From Euborellia annulipes (taxonomy: Eukaryota > Arthropoda > Insecta > Dermaptera > Anisolabididae), in the NCBI GenBank assembly GCA_023213315.1, contig JAKCPI010015508.1, forward strand, positions 1-64,000: DNA of 64,000 nucleotides, read 5' to 3'. Shown here piece after piece: positions 1 to 12,100 of the stretch; position 1 is the stretch's first letter; each line of letters opens with the position of its first letter. A program made the position numbers and the translations under genes. The notes under the pieces are model-generated. The model worked only from the letters and a program-made list of their open reading frames with translations. It ran no database searches and was not told the DNA's origin.

Positions 1-2109
1 TAGCTTGGATCCTGGAAGATATAGGGGTTATTTCCAACTTACAATGTGGCTTCCGACCTAAACGATCTTGCTTAGATGCCAGGTTCGTTTAAAGGAAAAT
101 TATATTCAGACCGCTTTTCTAAGGAAGGAGCATACAATTGGAGTCTTCTTTGACTTAGGAAAGGCATACGATTAGACCTGGAGATATCTCATTCTTAGAA
201 AGCTGCATGAATGGGGAATGAGGAGGTCACTTGGCTTTATTTATTAAGAACTTCCTCACTGATCGTACCTTCCAGGTGAGAGTTGGTAACACTCTCTCTG
301 GTGTTCGTATTCAAGAAAATGGTATCCCTCAGGGATCAGTTTTGTCCTGTCTACTTTTTACCATAGCACTGAATGATCTTTCGAAAACCATTAAGTTGCC
401 GGTGCAACATTCACTTTTTGTGGATGATCTAAATACTATTTTAGATCTGGAAGTTTTGGAAGTCTTAAAGACCAAGATTCAGAATACAATAAATATAATA
501 AACAAATGGACCGTAGAAAATGGTTTTCGAATTTCCTAAGGATAAAACCTTCTGCATTCATTTTTTGCAGGCTAAGGACGTTCATCCTGATCCTACCCTT
601 GTCCTGGATGAGAGTCCTATTCCTTTTAGGTCATCTTCTAAGTTTCTAGGATTGGTTTTTGACAATAAACTTAATTGGAGGGAACATGTTTTACAGCTCA
701 AGACTAAATGTCTAAAGTCATTAAACATCTTGAAGGTCCTGTCGCACACAAATTGGGGTGCTGATCCCTTGGGTGTTCTTCGAATCTATCGTGCGGTTAT
801 CCGGAGCAAATTGGACTATGGGTCACCAGTCTTTTCTTCTGCCAGAGAGAGTGTTTTGAGAAGTTTAGATGTTATCCACAATATGGGCCTCAGAATAGCT
901 CTTGGTGCTTTTAGAACCAGCCCCATATTAAGTTTACAGGCTGAGGCTGCTGAGCCGCCTCTGAGAATAAGAAGAGAGATTTTATCTGTAAATTATATTT
1001 TGAAAATCAGAGCGCTTCCAAGTCATCCTACATATAAAAGCATTTTTAACTTCTCTAACTTAAGAAATTTTTCTAAACATCCTGGTTTGACAAAGCCTTT
1101 AAATGCTAGGTTAAATGATAGGATTGTCTCTTTGAAAAATGAAATGGATCATTTGACTACCTTTATAAATTTCCCCAAACCACCTTGGCTTCTACACAAG
1201 CCCAAATGCATTTGGGATTTAGCAAAGTTTAAGAAAGAGAATACTAGCCCTCATATCTATAATAAAATTTTTCTTGAATTTAAAGCTAAACACCCCCAGT
1301 TTGAACTTGTTTTCACTGATGGTTCGAGGTCTGTAAATAAAGTAGGCTGTGCCTTTAAAATCGGTGCTAAACAATGCTACTATAAGCTTTCTTCCATCTT
1401 GAACATCTGCAATGCTGAATTGAAAGCCTTTGAGATAGCTCTAAAGAAAATTGAGTTTGAGAAAATCCCTTTGGCTATCATTGTTACAGACTCTCAAAGC
1501 GCACTTCTGTCAATTTTAAATCTTTATTCTTTTCACCCTCTGATACAGAGAATTCAAGTTCTCTATAATGGCCTCATCGAGAAGGGTAAGGATGTTTCTT
1601 TTATGTGGGTTCCGAGCCACTGCAATATCTTGGGAAATGAAGCAGTTGACCTATTAGCAAAGAAAGGGGCAAATAAGGCTGGTTATGACTTCTTGGAGAA
1701 TTTTTACGATGATGTTAAGAATTTCTCTAAAAACATCATAATGAATGAGTGGAGAGATGAGTGGAAGCTCTTAAGAAATAATCGTTTAAGGGAAATTAAA
1801 CCGAGTATCACTCCACTGGTGAAGGTCAAACTGAATCGTAGGGAACATGTACTTTTGGCCCGTCTGAGGATAGGTCACTGCTTCTTTTCCCATGGGTATT
1901 TGATAAATGGGGAAGATCCACCCTGGTGTGTTTTCTGTAATGAATTGTTTACAGTAAGACATGTAATGGTCGATTGTCCTCGATTTGTTCAGGCCAGGAC
2001 GAGGTTTAAATTAAACGGCAAAAACCTCAGATCTCTCCTTTTCGATGAGGAAAATTGGGGAAATTTATTTGACTATTTAAAATATCTAGGGCTATTTTAT
2101 AAAATATAA
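1..2109 (+). pseudogene. Broken reverse transcriptase-RNase H polyprotein
   Basis: Reverse-transcriptase similarity starts at base 1, but the frame shifts near 70-90 and 225-235 and meets a stop at about 174 where relatives have a sense codon after AYD. From 231 to 539 the frame includes the GIPQGSVLS block and FVDD in place of YADD. A further one-base shift near 537 leads into a long open frame at 520-2109. Within that 529-residue frame the RNase H residues are D267 (TDGS), E300, D324 (TDSQSAL), H367 (WVPSHC) and D377. A CX2CX7HX4C knuckle follows (WCVFC to DCPRF). The catalytic signatures survive, but the frame cannot be translated as one protein. Confidence 0.85.
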
Positions 2110-2395
2110 TATCTCTCTTCTTTTTGCTATATACCTATAGGTATATTACAGGATTTTTTATTTATTTATTTGTTTAATTATTTTTATTTTTACTTTGTTG
2201 AATACTACTTAATTATTATATATCTGTATTATATTGTTGAATACTACTAAATTATTTATTATATTATACATCTTTATTATATTGAATTTGTATTTATAAT
2301 GTAATAGCCTGTAAAACTCTGTTAGACACTAGAGGCGCGAATGGCCTTTGTTGCTGGGTGCGCCCTAAAGCCCTCAAATAATAAAATAATAAATA
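1..2395 (+). mobile_element. Non-LTR retrotransposon, 3' portion with RNase H and zinc knuckle
   Basis: This is the 3' portion of a LINE running in from before the window. It encodes reverse-transcriptase sequence, then an RNase H domain, then a CCHC zinc knuckle near the C-terminus. That order fits the RNase H-bearing clades of the I group, although the exact clade needs a tree. After the stop at 2109 come about 285 bases of AT-rich 3' UTR, ending near 2395 in an A/T-rich tail made of AATA-type units. The neighbouring DNA is other repeats, so nothing suggests a host function. Confidence 0.85.
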
Positions 2396-2397
2396 AT

Positions 2398-2510
2398 TAA
2401 AAGAAAACTATCAATTTTTTGGACAATATATGGGAAGAATATGATAAAATCACCATTCCTGGGCTATATCTTAGATGCCCTTGGGCGCCTCAAATATCAA
2501 TTATTTTTTA
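2398..2510 (-). repeat. Fragment related to the hAT-like element at 50317-50572
   Basis: This stretch is the reverse complement of the interior of the hAT-like miniature element at 50,317. Both share the region reading AACTATCAATTTTTTGGACA, and both carry the block around 'CCATTCCTGGGCTATATCTT'. It directly follows the retrotransposon tail. No terminal repeat is left. Confidence 0.55.
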
Positions 2511-2654
2511 GATGATCTTTCAAATGTATATTCTCATTTTGCCATTGAAATATTCTGAAGACTACTTTACTCTTGTACTTCATAGGAAGGATAGAAGAAA
2601 TGGTTGCCATGGTAACAAAATATAAATATTTTCCCATATTTATAAATGTTATGT

Positions 2655-3028
2655 CGCCCTCGGGATTGGTGAGGGGTTAGCGTGCTGGCCTTGTACACCA
2701 AGGGTAACGGGTTCGGATCCCAGGCAGTCCGATGATGATTTATTCAATTAAATTTGATTTATGATGATTTATTCAAGCCATTTGGATACCAAATGGTTTA
2801 AATAAGATGCCTGGACCCCAACCTGCCTGGAGCACATTAATTAATCAAAGGTTATCGTAATATATCATTTTTAAAAATAAATGAAATAAAAGAAGAAATT
2901 TTGCCCCCTCTGCCCCCCCCCTATAGGATGCCAGGGGGCAATGTATCCTTGCCCCCCCCCCCCCAGTTCCGGCGCCTATGTGTGTGAGTGTGAGTGTGAA
3001 TGGGAAAAAGTGCGTTAAAAAAAAAATT
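2655..3028 (+). mobile_element. tRNA-derived SINE copy, interrupted
   Basis: The head contains an A-box-like stretch and a B box (GGGTTCGGATCCC), followed by the body motif 'GGCAGTCCGATGATGATTTA' and the TTTGGATACCAAATGG palindrome. The G/T-rich tail of the family (GTGTGAGTGTGAGTGTGAAT, then an A run) appears only at about 2,980-3,028. It is separated from the body by a C/G-rich patch at about 2,898-2,978 that looks like an inserted hAT-like remnant. Better copies are at 13,566, 33,964 and 39,701. Confidence 0.65.
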
Positions 3029-3029
3029 A

Positions 3030-3300
3030 CTTCTTGAATTAGAACGTACCGTACTGTCGAAAACTAAATATATGACGACATAAAAAAATCTTGTGTGGCA
3101 AGCACAGAACACAATTTTCTCTTACCTTCGGTGATCGAAAGAAAAAAATCGAAAAAAAACTAAAAAAAAGTACATCAGTAAAGTACTAGTACTTTCTGGT
3201 CGAGTTTGTTCAAAAGCTTCATGTCACCTCCCCTACATATCCAATTTCAACTTCCGAGCTCTTTTCGTTCCCGAGATATTTGGTTCACAGACATGACTCA
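3030..3300 (-). repeat. Family A dispersed repeat, partial and rearranged
   Basis: The minus strand carries pieces of the commonest repeat of the window. One is the TCTGGTGTGAC-like hairpin end (3,085-3,135). Another is the core 'TACATCAGTAAAGTACTAGT' (3,171-3,190), and a third is the segment that ends in the GAACAAAATATCTC-like block near 3,285. The middle is missing. Confidence 0.6.
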
Positions 3301-4277
3301 ACCACGTGATGACAACTTTGCTATGTTCCGGCACATACTTGCAAACATCAAAATGTTCTGTCAATTTTTATTTACACTTAATCATATGTGAATTACAAGA
3401 AATTAAAATTGTAGCTTGTGAAAACGGGTTAAAATTTTTTTTTTACAATTTCAAAAATTTAAGGGATGATGACACAACCGCGAGATGCCTGCCAGGACGG
3501 TACTTACTTAATTGACTAATAATAAATCATCAATTAAAAAGTTTCTAGCTTTGTGGAAAACGGGTTAGTCAAATGGTTCACTAGTTAGACCATAAAGGCT
3601 CATATCTGAATCTGAATCTAGAATGACAAATTAATAAAATGAGATCGACTACTAAAGCCATTTTGGAAAGAGTTAAAATTGATGATTGTCTATTTTAAAA
3701 AGTCGATTAAGAATTAAAGATAAAATTTCTTCTTTTAATATTAATATTAATAGCTTTTTAAAGTTCTCTTAAACATTATAAGTTAATATTAGATTATTTA
3801 TTTTGATCTTAAGTTGAGATAAAATGAAAATGAGTTGTACCTTTTGTGGATAAAATAGAGGAGAGGCAAAGTTTTAGTAGAGTGATAAAAATCTGATTGA
3901 GATAACCAACTGCCGATGACAAAGAAAGAAAGAGAGAGAGAGAAACATCAACTCTCGTTAACAACTCAGAAGAAATGTCAAACTAAACACAAGTCGGAGA
4001 GAGAAAAAAAAAAGCTGGAGACAAGCTGTCTCAATATTCGCGTAACATACATCCTATTTTCCTATTTATAAAGTAATAAAGAAATTTTCTTTTCGTTTAA
4101 TTTAATAATGATTTTTTGAGCAACAATTTTTTACTTCATCTCTGATTTATTCTTTATTAATACAAGTGATAGTGAGAGGCAAAGTTTCTTTTGCTCCTTT
4201 AAGCTTGGGTCACACGGGGCGAAATAGTCGCTGCTTATTTCTAGGCGAGATTGTTCGTTGCTTTCTAGTAGTAGCGA
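3301..4277. other. AT-rich intergenic DNA with no recognised gene
   Basis: I see no splice-bounded coding sequence and no inverted-repeat element here. A GA-rich microsatellite-like patch lies near 3,925-3,945. Confidence 0.5.
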
Positions 4278-4285
4278 TTAGCCTG

Positions 4286-4526
4286 CAAGGGCAGATACAA
4301 GGGGGGAGGAGGTAAAGGGGGTAATTACCCCCCCCCCCCGAGATTTGAAAAAAATACTTTTTTTTATATTTAAAAATTCGATTTGTATTAAATACAAATC
4401 AAATTTTTAAAAATTTTGCGTCTCTAAAAAAAAGGTAAAATATTTTTTACGGGCGGGAAAAAAATTTCAGAAAGATTTTTGAGATTACCCCCCCCCCCCC
4501 GAGAAACACCTCTGGATCCGCCCTTG
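4286..4526. mobile_element. hAT-like miniature element, perfect 8-bp target duplication
   Basis: The element begins CAAGGGCAGATAC and ends GGATCCGCCCTTG, an imperfect terminal inverted repeat. It is flanked on both sides by TTAGCCTG (4,278-4,285 and 4,527-4,534), a perfect 8-bp duplication typical of hAT transposons. C and G tracts sit just inside both ends. It has no coding capacity. A relative lies at about 37,969-38,215. Confidence 0.85.
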
Positions 4527-4779
4527 TTAGCCTGTAGCCTGTCACACGAAGCTATTGTAACTGGAGAGTAAATAAAATTTTCATCATTACTTTGTGACAT
4601 TTCTTATCTACTAGATGTCAAATTGTAAAACAAATATGATTAAACAACAATGCAATAATTCAATGACGAAAAAGACTTTTAAACGTCTAATAAGATTAAC
4701 CAGCGTAGAATTGAGCAAACTTCTACTTGTTAGTGAAATCTGTCATACTATTGCAATACTTACTCTTACCTATATGTTA

Positions 4780-5460
4780 ATATACACATATATGAGAGAG
4801 AGAAAGTATTGGATTTATGTCAAAAATTTGAAGTCGAGATTTTGATGGATATACACGTTTTGAGATCCTCAGAATCCAAAAAAAAGTGGTTTTCGCGACA
4901 TGGTCTGTCTCTCTGTGTGTGTCGGGGTTCAATTTAAACCATGAAGGAATTGAGCTAGGAGGTTAAAATTTTATATTTAAGTTAGGCGCCTCATTAGAGC
5001 GTGAAAATAAACTTTAATCAAAATCGGCCAGAGAGTACTAGTACTTTACTGATGTACTTTTTCAGTTTTTTTTTTTTTTTTTCGATTTTCTCAAAATTCG
5101 CTCTAACGATTTTGATTAAAATTCAAAAATCAATTATTTTTTTTATTCTTTAAAATGTATATTCTCATTTTGCCAGTGAAATCTTATGAAGACCACTTTA
5201 CTCTTGTACAGTGAGAGTCAATATTAAGTCCTACCCATGCGTTTTCTACTTGTGATTATTTCAGTGTTTTTATAAAAGAAAATGAAAATCTTTATTGGAA
5301 ATTTTCTAAGTTTGAACCATTAAAGTTTCCATTTAAAAAAAATATATAATATTTTTTTTAAAAAACAATGAAATAATCACAAGTAGAAAACGCATGGGTG
5401 GGACTTAATATTGTCCCTCACTGTACTTCATAGAAAAGATAGGAGAAATGGTTGCCATGT
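4780..5460 (+). repeat. Family A dispersed repeat, split by a mariner-like MITE
   Basis: The copy starts in the hairpin end (GAGAGAGAAAGTATTGGAT). It then runs through the GAGATTTTGATGGATATACA block, the TACTTTACTGATGTACTTTT core and the CATTTTGCCAGTGAAATCTT block. It is interrupted at 5,209-5,423 and resumes with ACTTCATAGAAAAGATAGGA. It lacks the TCTGGTGTGAC hairpin end. Confidence 0.75.
5209..5423. mobile_element. Mariner-like MITE inserted in family A
   Basis: The ends are long inverted repeats of about 54 bp, starting CAGTGAGAGTCAATATTAAG and ending in ATTGTCCCTCACTG. It is flanked by TA on both sides (5,207-5,208 and 5,424-5,425), as expected for Tc1/mariner insertion. Removing it restores the family A reading ACTCTTGTACTTCATAG, so the empty site is visible in the same window. 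A fragment of its interior recurs at 35,036-35,098. Confidence 0.88.
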
Positions 5461-6031
5461 TATGTTTACAATATCGATGCAATGCAATCAGAACAAAAAT
5501 CATTGAATATTTATTATAAACTAGCTACAAGCGCTTCGCTTCACTCGCTCTTGTATCTAGTTATTATAAATTTAGCTAATAAATAAACAGACACAAGGCT
5601 AAGAAAATAATCAAGTATTTTTTCGCGTTTTATTTAACTTTTATGCTTGAAATGCACAGAACGCCATTGCTTCTATTTACTTATTCTTCCTCAAATATCC
5701 TATAGTATGATTACGGCCAGTTTTTAAAAGTAGAGAATCCTAAGTATAATCATAAAGCTATAAAATAAATTGAAGAAATTTATCAGGGGATAAAGTGTCT
5801 CCGGTGGTTTAAGAGTTGGCCATAAGGACTTTATGAGCTGAATTAATTTTAAAGTCTAAAGATCTCGGTGTATACAAAATATTGATTTACTTTCTCATCC
5901 ATCCTGGTTATATTTGCTGAACAGGAAAATATATTTTTTTTATTTATTAGACTTCTGAATCCCACAATAATAAATAAAAAAAATAGAAAAAATATGGTCT
6001 TATTAATAACGGTAGTATTTTCTTGTTGCAG

Positions 6032-6126
6032 CCACCGAACTCGTGTTCCGAGACCATTGGGGCGGAATCTCATTATTCAGTGCTGTCAACCTTACCTCGC
6101 GAAGTCTTATGTCAAATCAGACTTTT
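6032..6126 (+). CDS. Dipeptidyl peptidase exon (first one visible)
   Basis: The exon is bounded by TTGTTGCAG and GTAAGT. It opens in the middle of a codon (two bases) and encodes 31 residues, beginning TELVFRDHWGGISLFSAVNL, a typical entry into the beta-propeller after the membrane anchor. It ends on a codon boundary. The exon before it was not found between 1 and 6,031. Confidence 0.85.
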
Positions 6127-9100
6127 GTAAGTAAACAAATTCACATTGTATATATCTTTATATATATAAATATAACGACAGTGATAAATTATTAATTTTT
6201 AACTTTAATAAAGCTATCACATCAGTGGTAAATTCAGAAAACTAATTTCAAAGTGTGCGTGGTAATTAATCATATTTTTAATTGCTATGAACATTAGAAG
6301 AGATGGAAAAAAATTTTTCCGGATAATTTCTCTCTTTGTTGATTAAAATATAGAAGTAAGTTTTGATTGGACAAGGTCAATGATGTTAGCGAAAACAAGA
6401 GAAAAAATTCCAATGAAAAAAAAAAAGAATTCCGAAACTGGGTCAAATGCTCTTTTTAATAAGAAAGGACAACCTTATCGAAATAATATATTCGGTGAAA
6501 TTTAAATATTCTAATGTAAATTTTTGAGTTTTAAATTACAAATTCAATTATCTTACAGAAAAAAAGTAACGAGCTCAGTACTTTTATGATTATTAGCTAG
6601 GGTTATTTCAAATTACCTATCTTTGAAACGAAAATCTAGTGGACGAGAGTTTAGAGGTGTTGACAAATGTAAATATTGATAATCTAAAAGCCAAGGGGAG
6701 TTTGGACCCCATTCGATGAATTTATTTAAATCAATAAGAGGTTAAAGGAGCAAGCAGCCAGGTGGTTAGTCTCCACGAAATGAAACCCTCTGTTGAGGAA
6801 ACAGTTTCGGTTTTAATGAAATATAACCATCATCAGTCCATTTATTTAGAGTGTGAGCTCAAATGAGAAAGCATTGGTTATATTTCATTAAAACCGAAAC
6901 TGTTTCCTCAACCGAGAGTTTCATTTCGTGGAGACTAACTAGCTGGCTCCTTGATCCTTTATCCTCTTATTGTTAAATATAACAGCCACTTTATTTCTTC
7001 AATTTTATTTAAATCGTATGGATTCCAAATGGTAAAAATAAATTCTCCTTAAGTGTTGTTGCCTAAGTTGGTTTATTTGTGAAAGAAAAGGTAAAATTTT
7101 CAGTAATTTTTTAATTAAATACTCCTATTTAGTAATGATAATGATCTTAATAAAACTGTTTCATAAAAAAGAACTGTCCAACAATGAATTTTTTTCTTGG
7201 GTATTATGAGCTTTTCTTGAGCTACGCTGATTCAAAAAATGCCATTAGGCATAGTTTTATAGATATAGAGAAAAATATATTTTAATAAAAAATTTGCTCT
7301 AAAGTGGTTCTAATTTTGAATTTTCAAGATTTTTTAAATGCGACACCCCTTAAAAATATGCAGTAAAATAAAAAACGAAATATTCCAGTTTCAGTACAAT
7401 CTGAGGTGATGTAGTGGTGCAAAACACGTCTAAAAGTTAAGAAAAATCGAATTTTTTTTTATCAATTTTGGATACCCGTAAAAAATAATAAAAGAATTTG
7501 ATCCGTTTAACTCTAGAAATTCCATATTAAAAATTTTTTTTTTAATTTTTTTTCGGGGGGCGGCATTCTTGGAAGGGGGGGGGGCAATCAATGTAGTCTC
7601 AGCAACTTTCTGAGGTATATGTTTACTTGAAATATACATTCATAAGTTATAAATTAGATCTTAAGGGAACCAGCTCTTTAATGTTTTGTTGGAGGTATCA
7701 GATAGTAAGGATCATCGGAGTTTTGAAAATTTATGATATCTAGCCTATCCAGGGCATATGGTGCACCCGATAACAAACTCAAGAGATTTATCAGGACTTA
7801 TCATAAAAGTTAGCCGTTAAATACAACATCTGGAGTGGTCTTAGTATAGTCATTTGAGAAGAATTCAAGTAGAATAAACTTTTTTCATAAGATTTGATAA
7901 ATTTCTTCTAAATTATATAAAAACTTTTCATTTTTTTTTTTTTTAGCTGATTAAGCTCTTCTCTAATTGAGCCTTTTAATTTTTTTTTTTTATTCAATAT
8001 GAAGTGTTCTCTTGAGATGAGGTAATAATTTTCAATCATTGAAAGAAATCAAATACGTTTTCCAAAGCACATTTGCCGATTGGATTTGTTGTGAATTATC
8101 AAATGTGCCAAATGTTCACAACTTTGAGTTTACGAGCTAAAGGCTGTTTGGTGGATGTGTATGGGGAGAAAAAGTTTGCCCTGGGAAAAATAAAACAAAA
8201 CTCGCCACTTTATCTTCTTTTTTTCATATGATAAATATCTTATACTTGACTTCTTGAATACAGAGAATTGTTCAGAGCAACAAGATGTATCAAAAAGATG
8301 AAGATGAATATTAATATACACAAAATTAAATGGTACTTCTATTCTATTCTTTTGTGCAACATTTTAGTTATGAAAATGAAGTTTCTTCAATTGTCTATTG
8401 TTTTATTTAAAAGTTTCTTCCTTTATATATAAGCTACTTTAAAACAAAGTGTCCAATATATTACACCGGTCAACGCGATTTTTTGGGTCTGGCTTCTGCA
8501 TATGAAATGAGCTATTGAACTAGAGCAATTTTTCAAATATTTATATAATTTTTTTTTTATAATTTTATTTGAGAAATTAAATTAGTGAAGTTTTTGCTGA
8601 ACATCGAGTCATGTAAAATGGGGGGGGGGACCATATTGGAATGCTCGAGTTTCAAAAAAACTCCCAGAATGGACTTTCGGCTGAATTTCTTTTAGTTATA
8701 GAAAGAAAAGTATATGGGCAATGTTCGCATGATACATATAATTTTTTTTTTTTGCTCTATGAGGAAAATTTTCTCAGAGCATGCCTTGAAATCCTCACCA
8801 CTCATTAAAGTCTTTAGTGTAGTCCGGTAATATTATATAAATAGTCTATATATGGACCCTGTTATGCAATGGTGTGTCAAAGACCAAACATCGAGTTTTG
8901 AGAAAATCAACATTAAAGTTTTTTGTTTTCATTGGATTATATATTATAATTTTTGTTGTCAATTGTGCAAGTAACATTAAATATAAATTTTTCTAGGACA
9001 TATTTCATAAAAAATACTATTAATTAAAGCATTTGAAACAATATTCCGTGCTTAACTCAATTTTGAATTTTTTTGGTCTTTGACACACCATTGCATAACA

Positions 9101-12100
9101 GGGTCCATATAAGCTTAGTGGTAGTTTCGTTCTAGGACAAATTATCTTAAGATGGAGTTAAGATGATAATTTCAAAAATTATAATTATTCATTTTTATTT
9201 TTGAAATTAAGACAAAAAATCGCCATTTTACTCCCTTTGGGGAAAAGAAATAAAAGCATCTGACTATTTTATTTTGATACCTATTCTAGTATTTGCAGGA
9301 TTGAGAGTTCATCCGGTCTTTGCAAAAAAAATTCCACTAGTCAGAGTTACTGCGCTATCAGGCGCTAATAGGTAAAGGCAAATCCAAATTGAAATTGAAA
9401 CTGAGAAGCCCTTATTTTTCCTAGCCCTGCCAGAATCATATTTTTAAGTAGATTATTTCATTCACATTGAGAATTTATATAATTTCCTACGTTGAAAATT
9501 TAATGTTATTATTTTCCTCTTTCCTCACTTATGTCAAAATATAATTAAATTACGAATGAAATTAAGAGATAAAATAAAAGTTCTGAAAAATTCCAAGTTT
9601 GAATTTAATCTGATAAGTGATTTAATTAAGACGACAATTTTTACCCGAAATTTCGATTCTAATCCACACTTTTAAAAGCCCTCGGGGTAGATCTGTTTTT
9701 ATCTCCGCTCCAAAAGCGAGTGCAGGACATTGAAATAAAATTGTAATCCTTTTTAATTAAATATTATTGACATAAATAGAACAGCTTCTAAATTGAATTT
9801 GCGGGTGTCTCTTAAAGGTCTGTGTCTATGTGTATGTGTGTAGAGAGTAAATCCACATCAAACGACTCAGTCGCCCACTCTCTTGGAATTTAGTTTATCT
9901 TATCACCCCTAAAGGGCTTTGAGGACATCTCAATTTAGATAGAAGATGGCTAATTTAAAAATAATAATAATGTTAAATTTTGATTTAACTTCTCAAATTA
10001 TAATTTTTTTAGACAGAAGTTTATTTTTATTTTTTAAGTCTATATGTAAATTAGGGTCCGACCGAAACAATATTTTCAGACGAAACCGAAACCGAATATT
10101 CGGCCTCGATCTTAGTTTTGGCCGAAACCGAAACTTGTATTTTCTATAAAAAATTCATATCATTTTACCTTTTTTTTTTTTTTTTTTTTTTTTTGAAATT
10201 TTTCCGCCCTGCGGAAAATTTTTTACCCCTCCCGTGAAAATCATTTTACCTTTTTTTTAGGGACACTGCACCTCGAGTGCAAATAATTTGACCTTTTTTT
10301 TTTGCGTGCGAGTCTCATCCCATCTTTTCAGACTCAGGTTTCGGCTACTTTTTGGCCGAAACCGAAACTACGGCCGAAACCAGAATTTTTGGCCGAAACT
10401 GGCGAAACCGTAACCGAAACCGAATATTCGGTCGGTTCCTAAAATAAATATATTATGCCCTCTCGATATCCTATAAATAACTATTTGAATGCCTTGTTTT
10501 CTGAGAATTATTCTGACCCAATTGCGATTTGTCCATACCTCCACCATAATCCTCGTTATAGATTGGGAAAATAAATATAGACTGAGAGAGCGGCAGAAAT
10601 TAAGTCAAAAACAGATTTTATAAATATCAAACTCGGAAAATCAAAATAACTCTCGTCCATTTCAAAAAAGTTTTCACACTTCAGTTATGAATTAAATAAA
10701 TTAAAATACAAGTGAATTTATTCCTATTAATATAGATGTAGGTACTTCCTCTTCATCAAAGTCACATAGATGTATTTAATATTTATAAATAAGTGCCAAG
10801 GCATGATTGATTAATTTGTCCGTTAAAAGAGATGAAATCGATATTTCCCTTCCCGGTGGATGAGCCTGCGCCCTATTGCACCCTTTTTTCGGCCGATTTT
10901 CATCACCTGCTCATCTCCCCCTTAAATTTCGCTTTTAATCCGCAGAGACGGCATTTAAAGGCCATCAACATCAGGATGCAAAACAAAAACGGGAGTTGTA
11001 ATTAAATAATCCTTTAATTCACTTAATTTACTTAATTGCTTCTTATTTGTTTTCCTTATTTGTATTTTAAACAATTTATTTAATCTAATAAAATTAGATG
11101 GAAATATAAAAGAGTGACCATCGATTTGAATGCATAAAAAGTTTTAAGGTACTCTTTCAATATAGTAAATCATCAATCATATTCAATATTTTTTATACAA
11201 ATTCCTAAATCTGTTTTAATCATTAAAACAGAGCGAAACAAACTTTAAATCCTAAAATCAAAATCTAATACGGACGCTGTCAAAGTCGGAATAACAAAGC
11301 AAATTGAAAGAAAATTTTGAAAAAAAATATTAGTAGCCTAGATGTCATAAAGACATCCAATTCTATCAATGATTGATAAATATTCGTCATTAAGATACCT
11401 AATTTGTGTACATATTGGTTTTGTGTAATGGTTTTTCAAGTCTTTTCGGCTTTTTTTTAAGTTTAATGTTACGTGTGGAGGGTCCAAACCTAAATATAAA
11501 GGCTTTTAGCCCTTCATTTCTTGAGATATTTTGTTCACAGATACCCGGGACTCCCTTCTTTCGACTGTGTGTTTCCGTTAAAATCTCGGCATGTTCATCG
11601 CAATACTTCCTCTCTATATAATCCATATAGACCTATATAGATATAAAAAATGAAAAAGGACAAAATAAGTAATGGAATTTTACAAATAACTTTCAATTCA
11701 AAATATTTTTTAACATGTGCTAAACATATTTTAAACGGATGTTTCCTTACACTAACAATAAGATGAAAAAAAGACCTAATGTACTTATGATGTACAAGGA
11801 AATAGGCCTGATCTTTACACGAAAATTGGTAATTAGTGTTTGCTTGGATGAAAACAAATGAGTTAAATCAATGCTAATTTAAACTTTCAAATTCGATTAG
11901 TTTAAATGAAATCTAACCACTAATTGCGAATTCGGAGTTTAAAGTTTGTACTTTTTGTTTGATTTGGTCAAATAAGATCTAAAAAAGAAAAATTTTGTTG
12001 AATTTCAGACTTAGAAAAATTATAAAAATAATTTTTTACATTCTCTTTCAATAATTCGATGCCGAGATTTTGATATACAGTATATACACGTTTTGAGGCC

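Noticed and set aside
11399..11626. Overlapping open frames on both strands
   Set aside because: They lie in a repeat-head remnant (CAGATACCCGGGACTCC, ATATTTTGTTCACAG) and have no gene structure.
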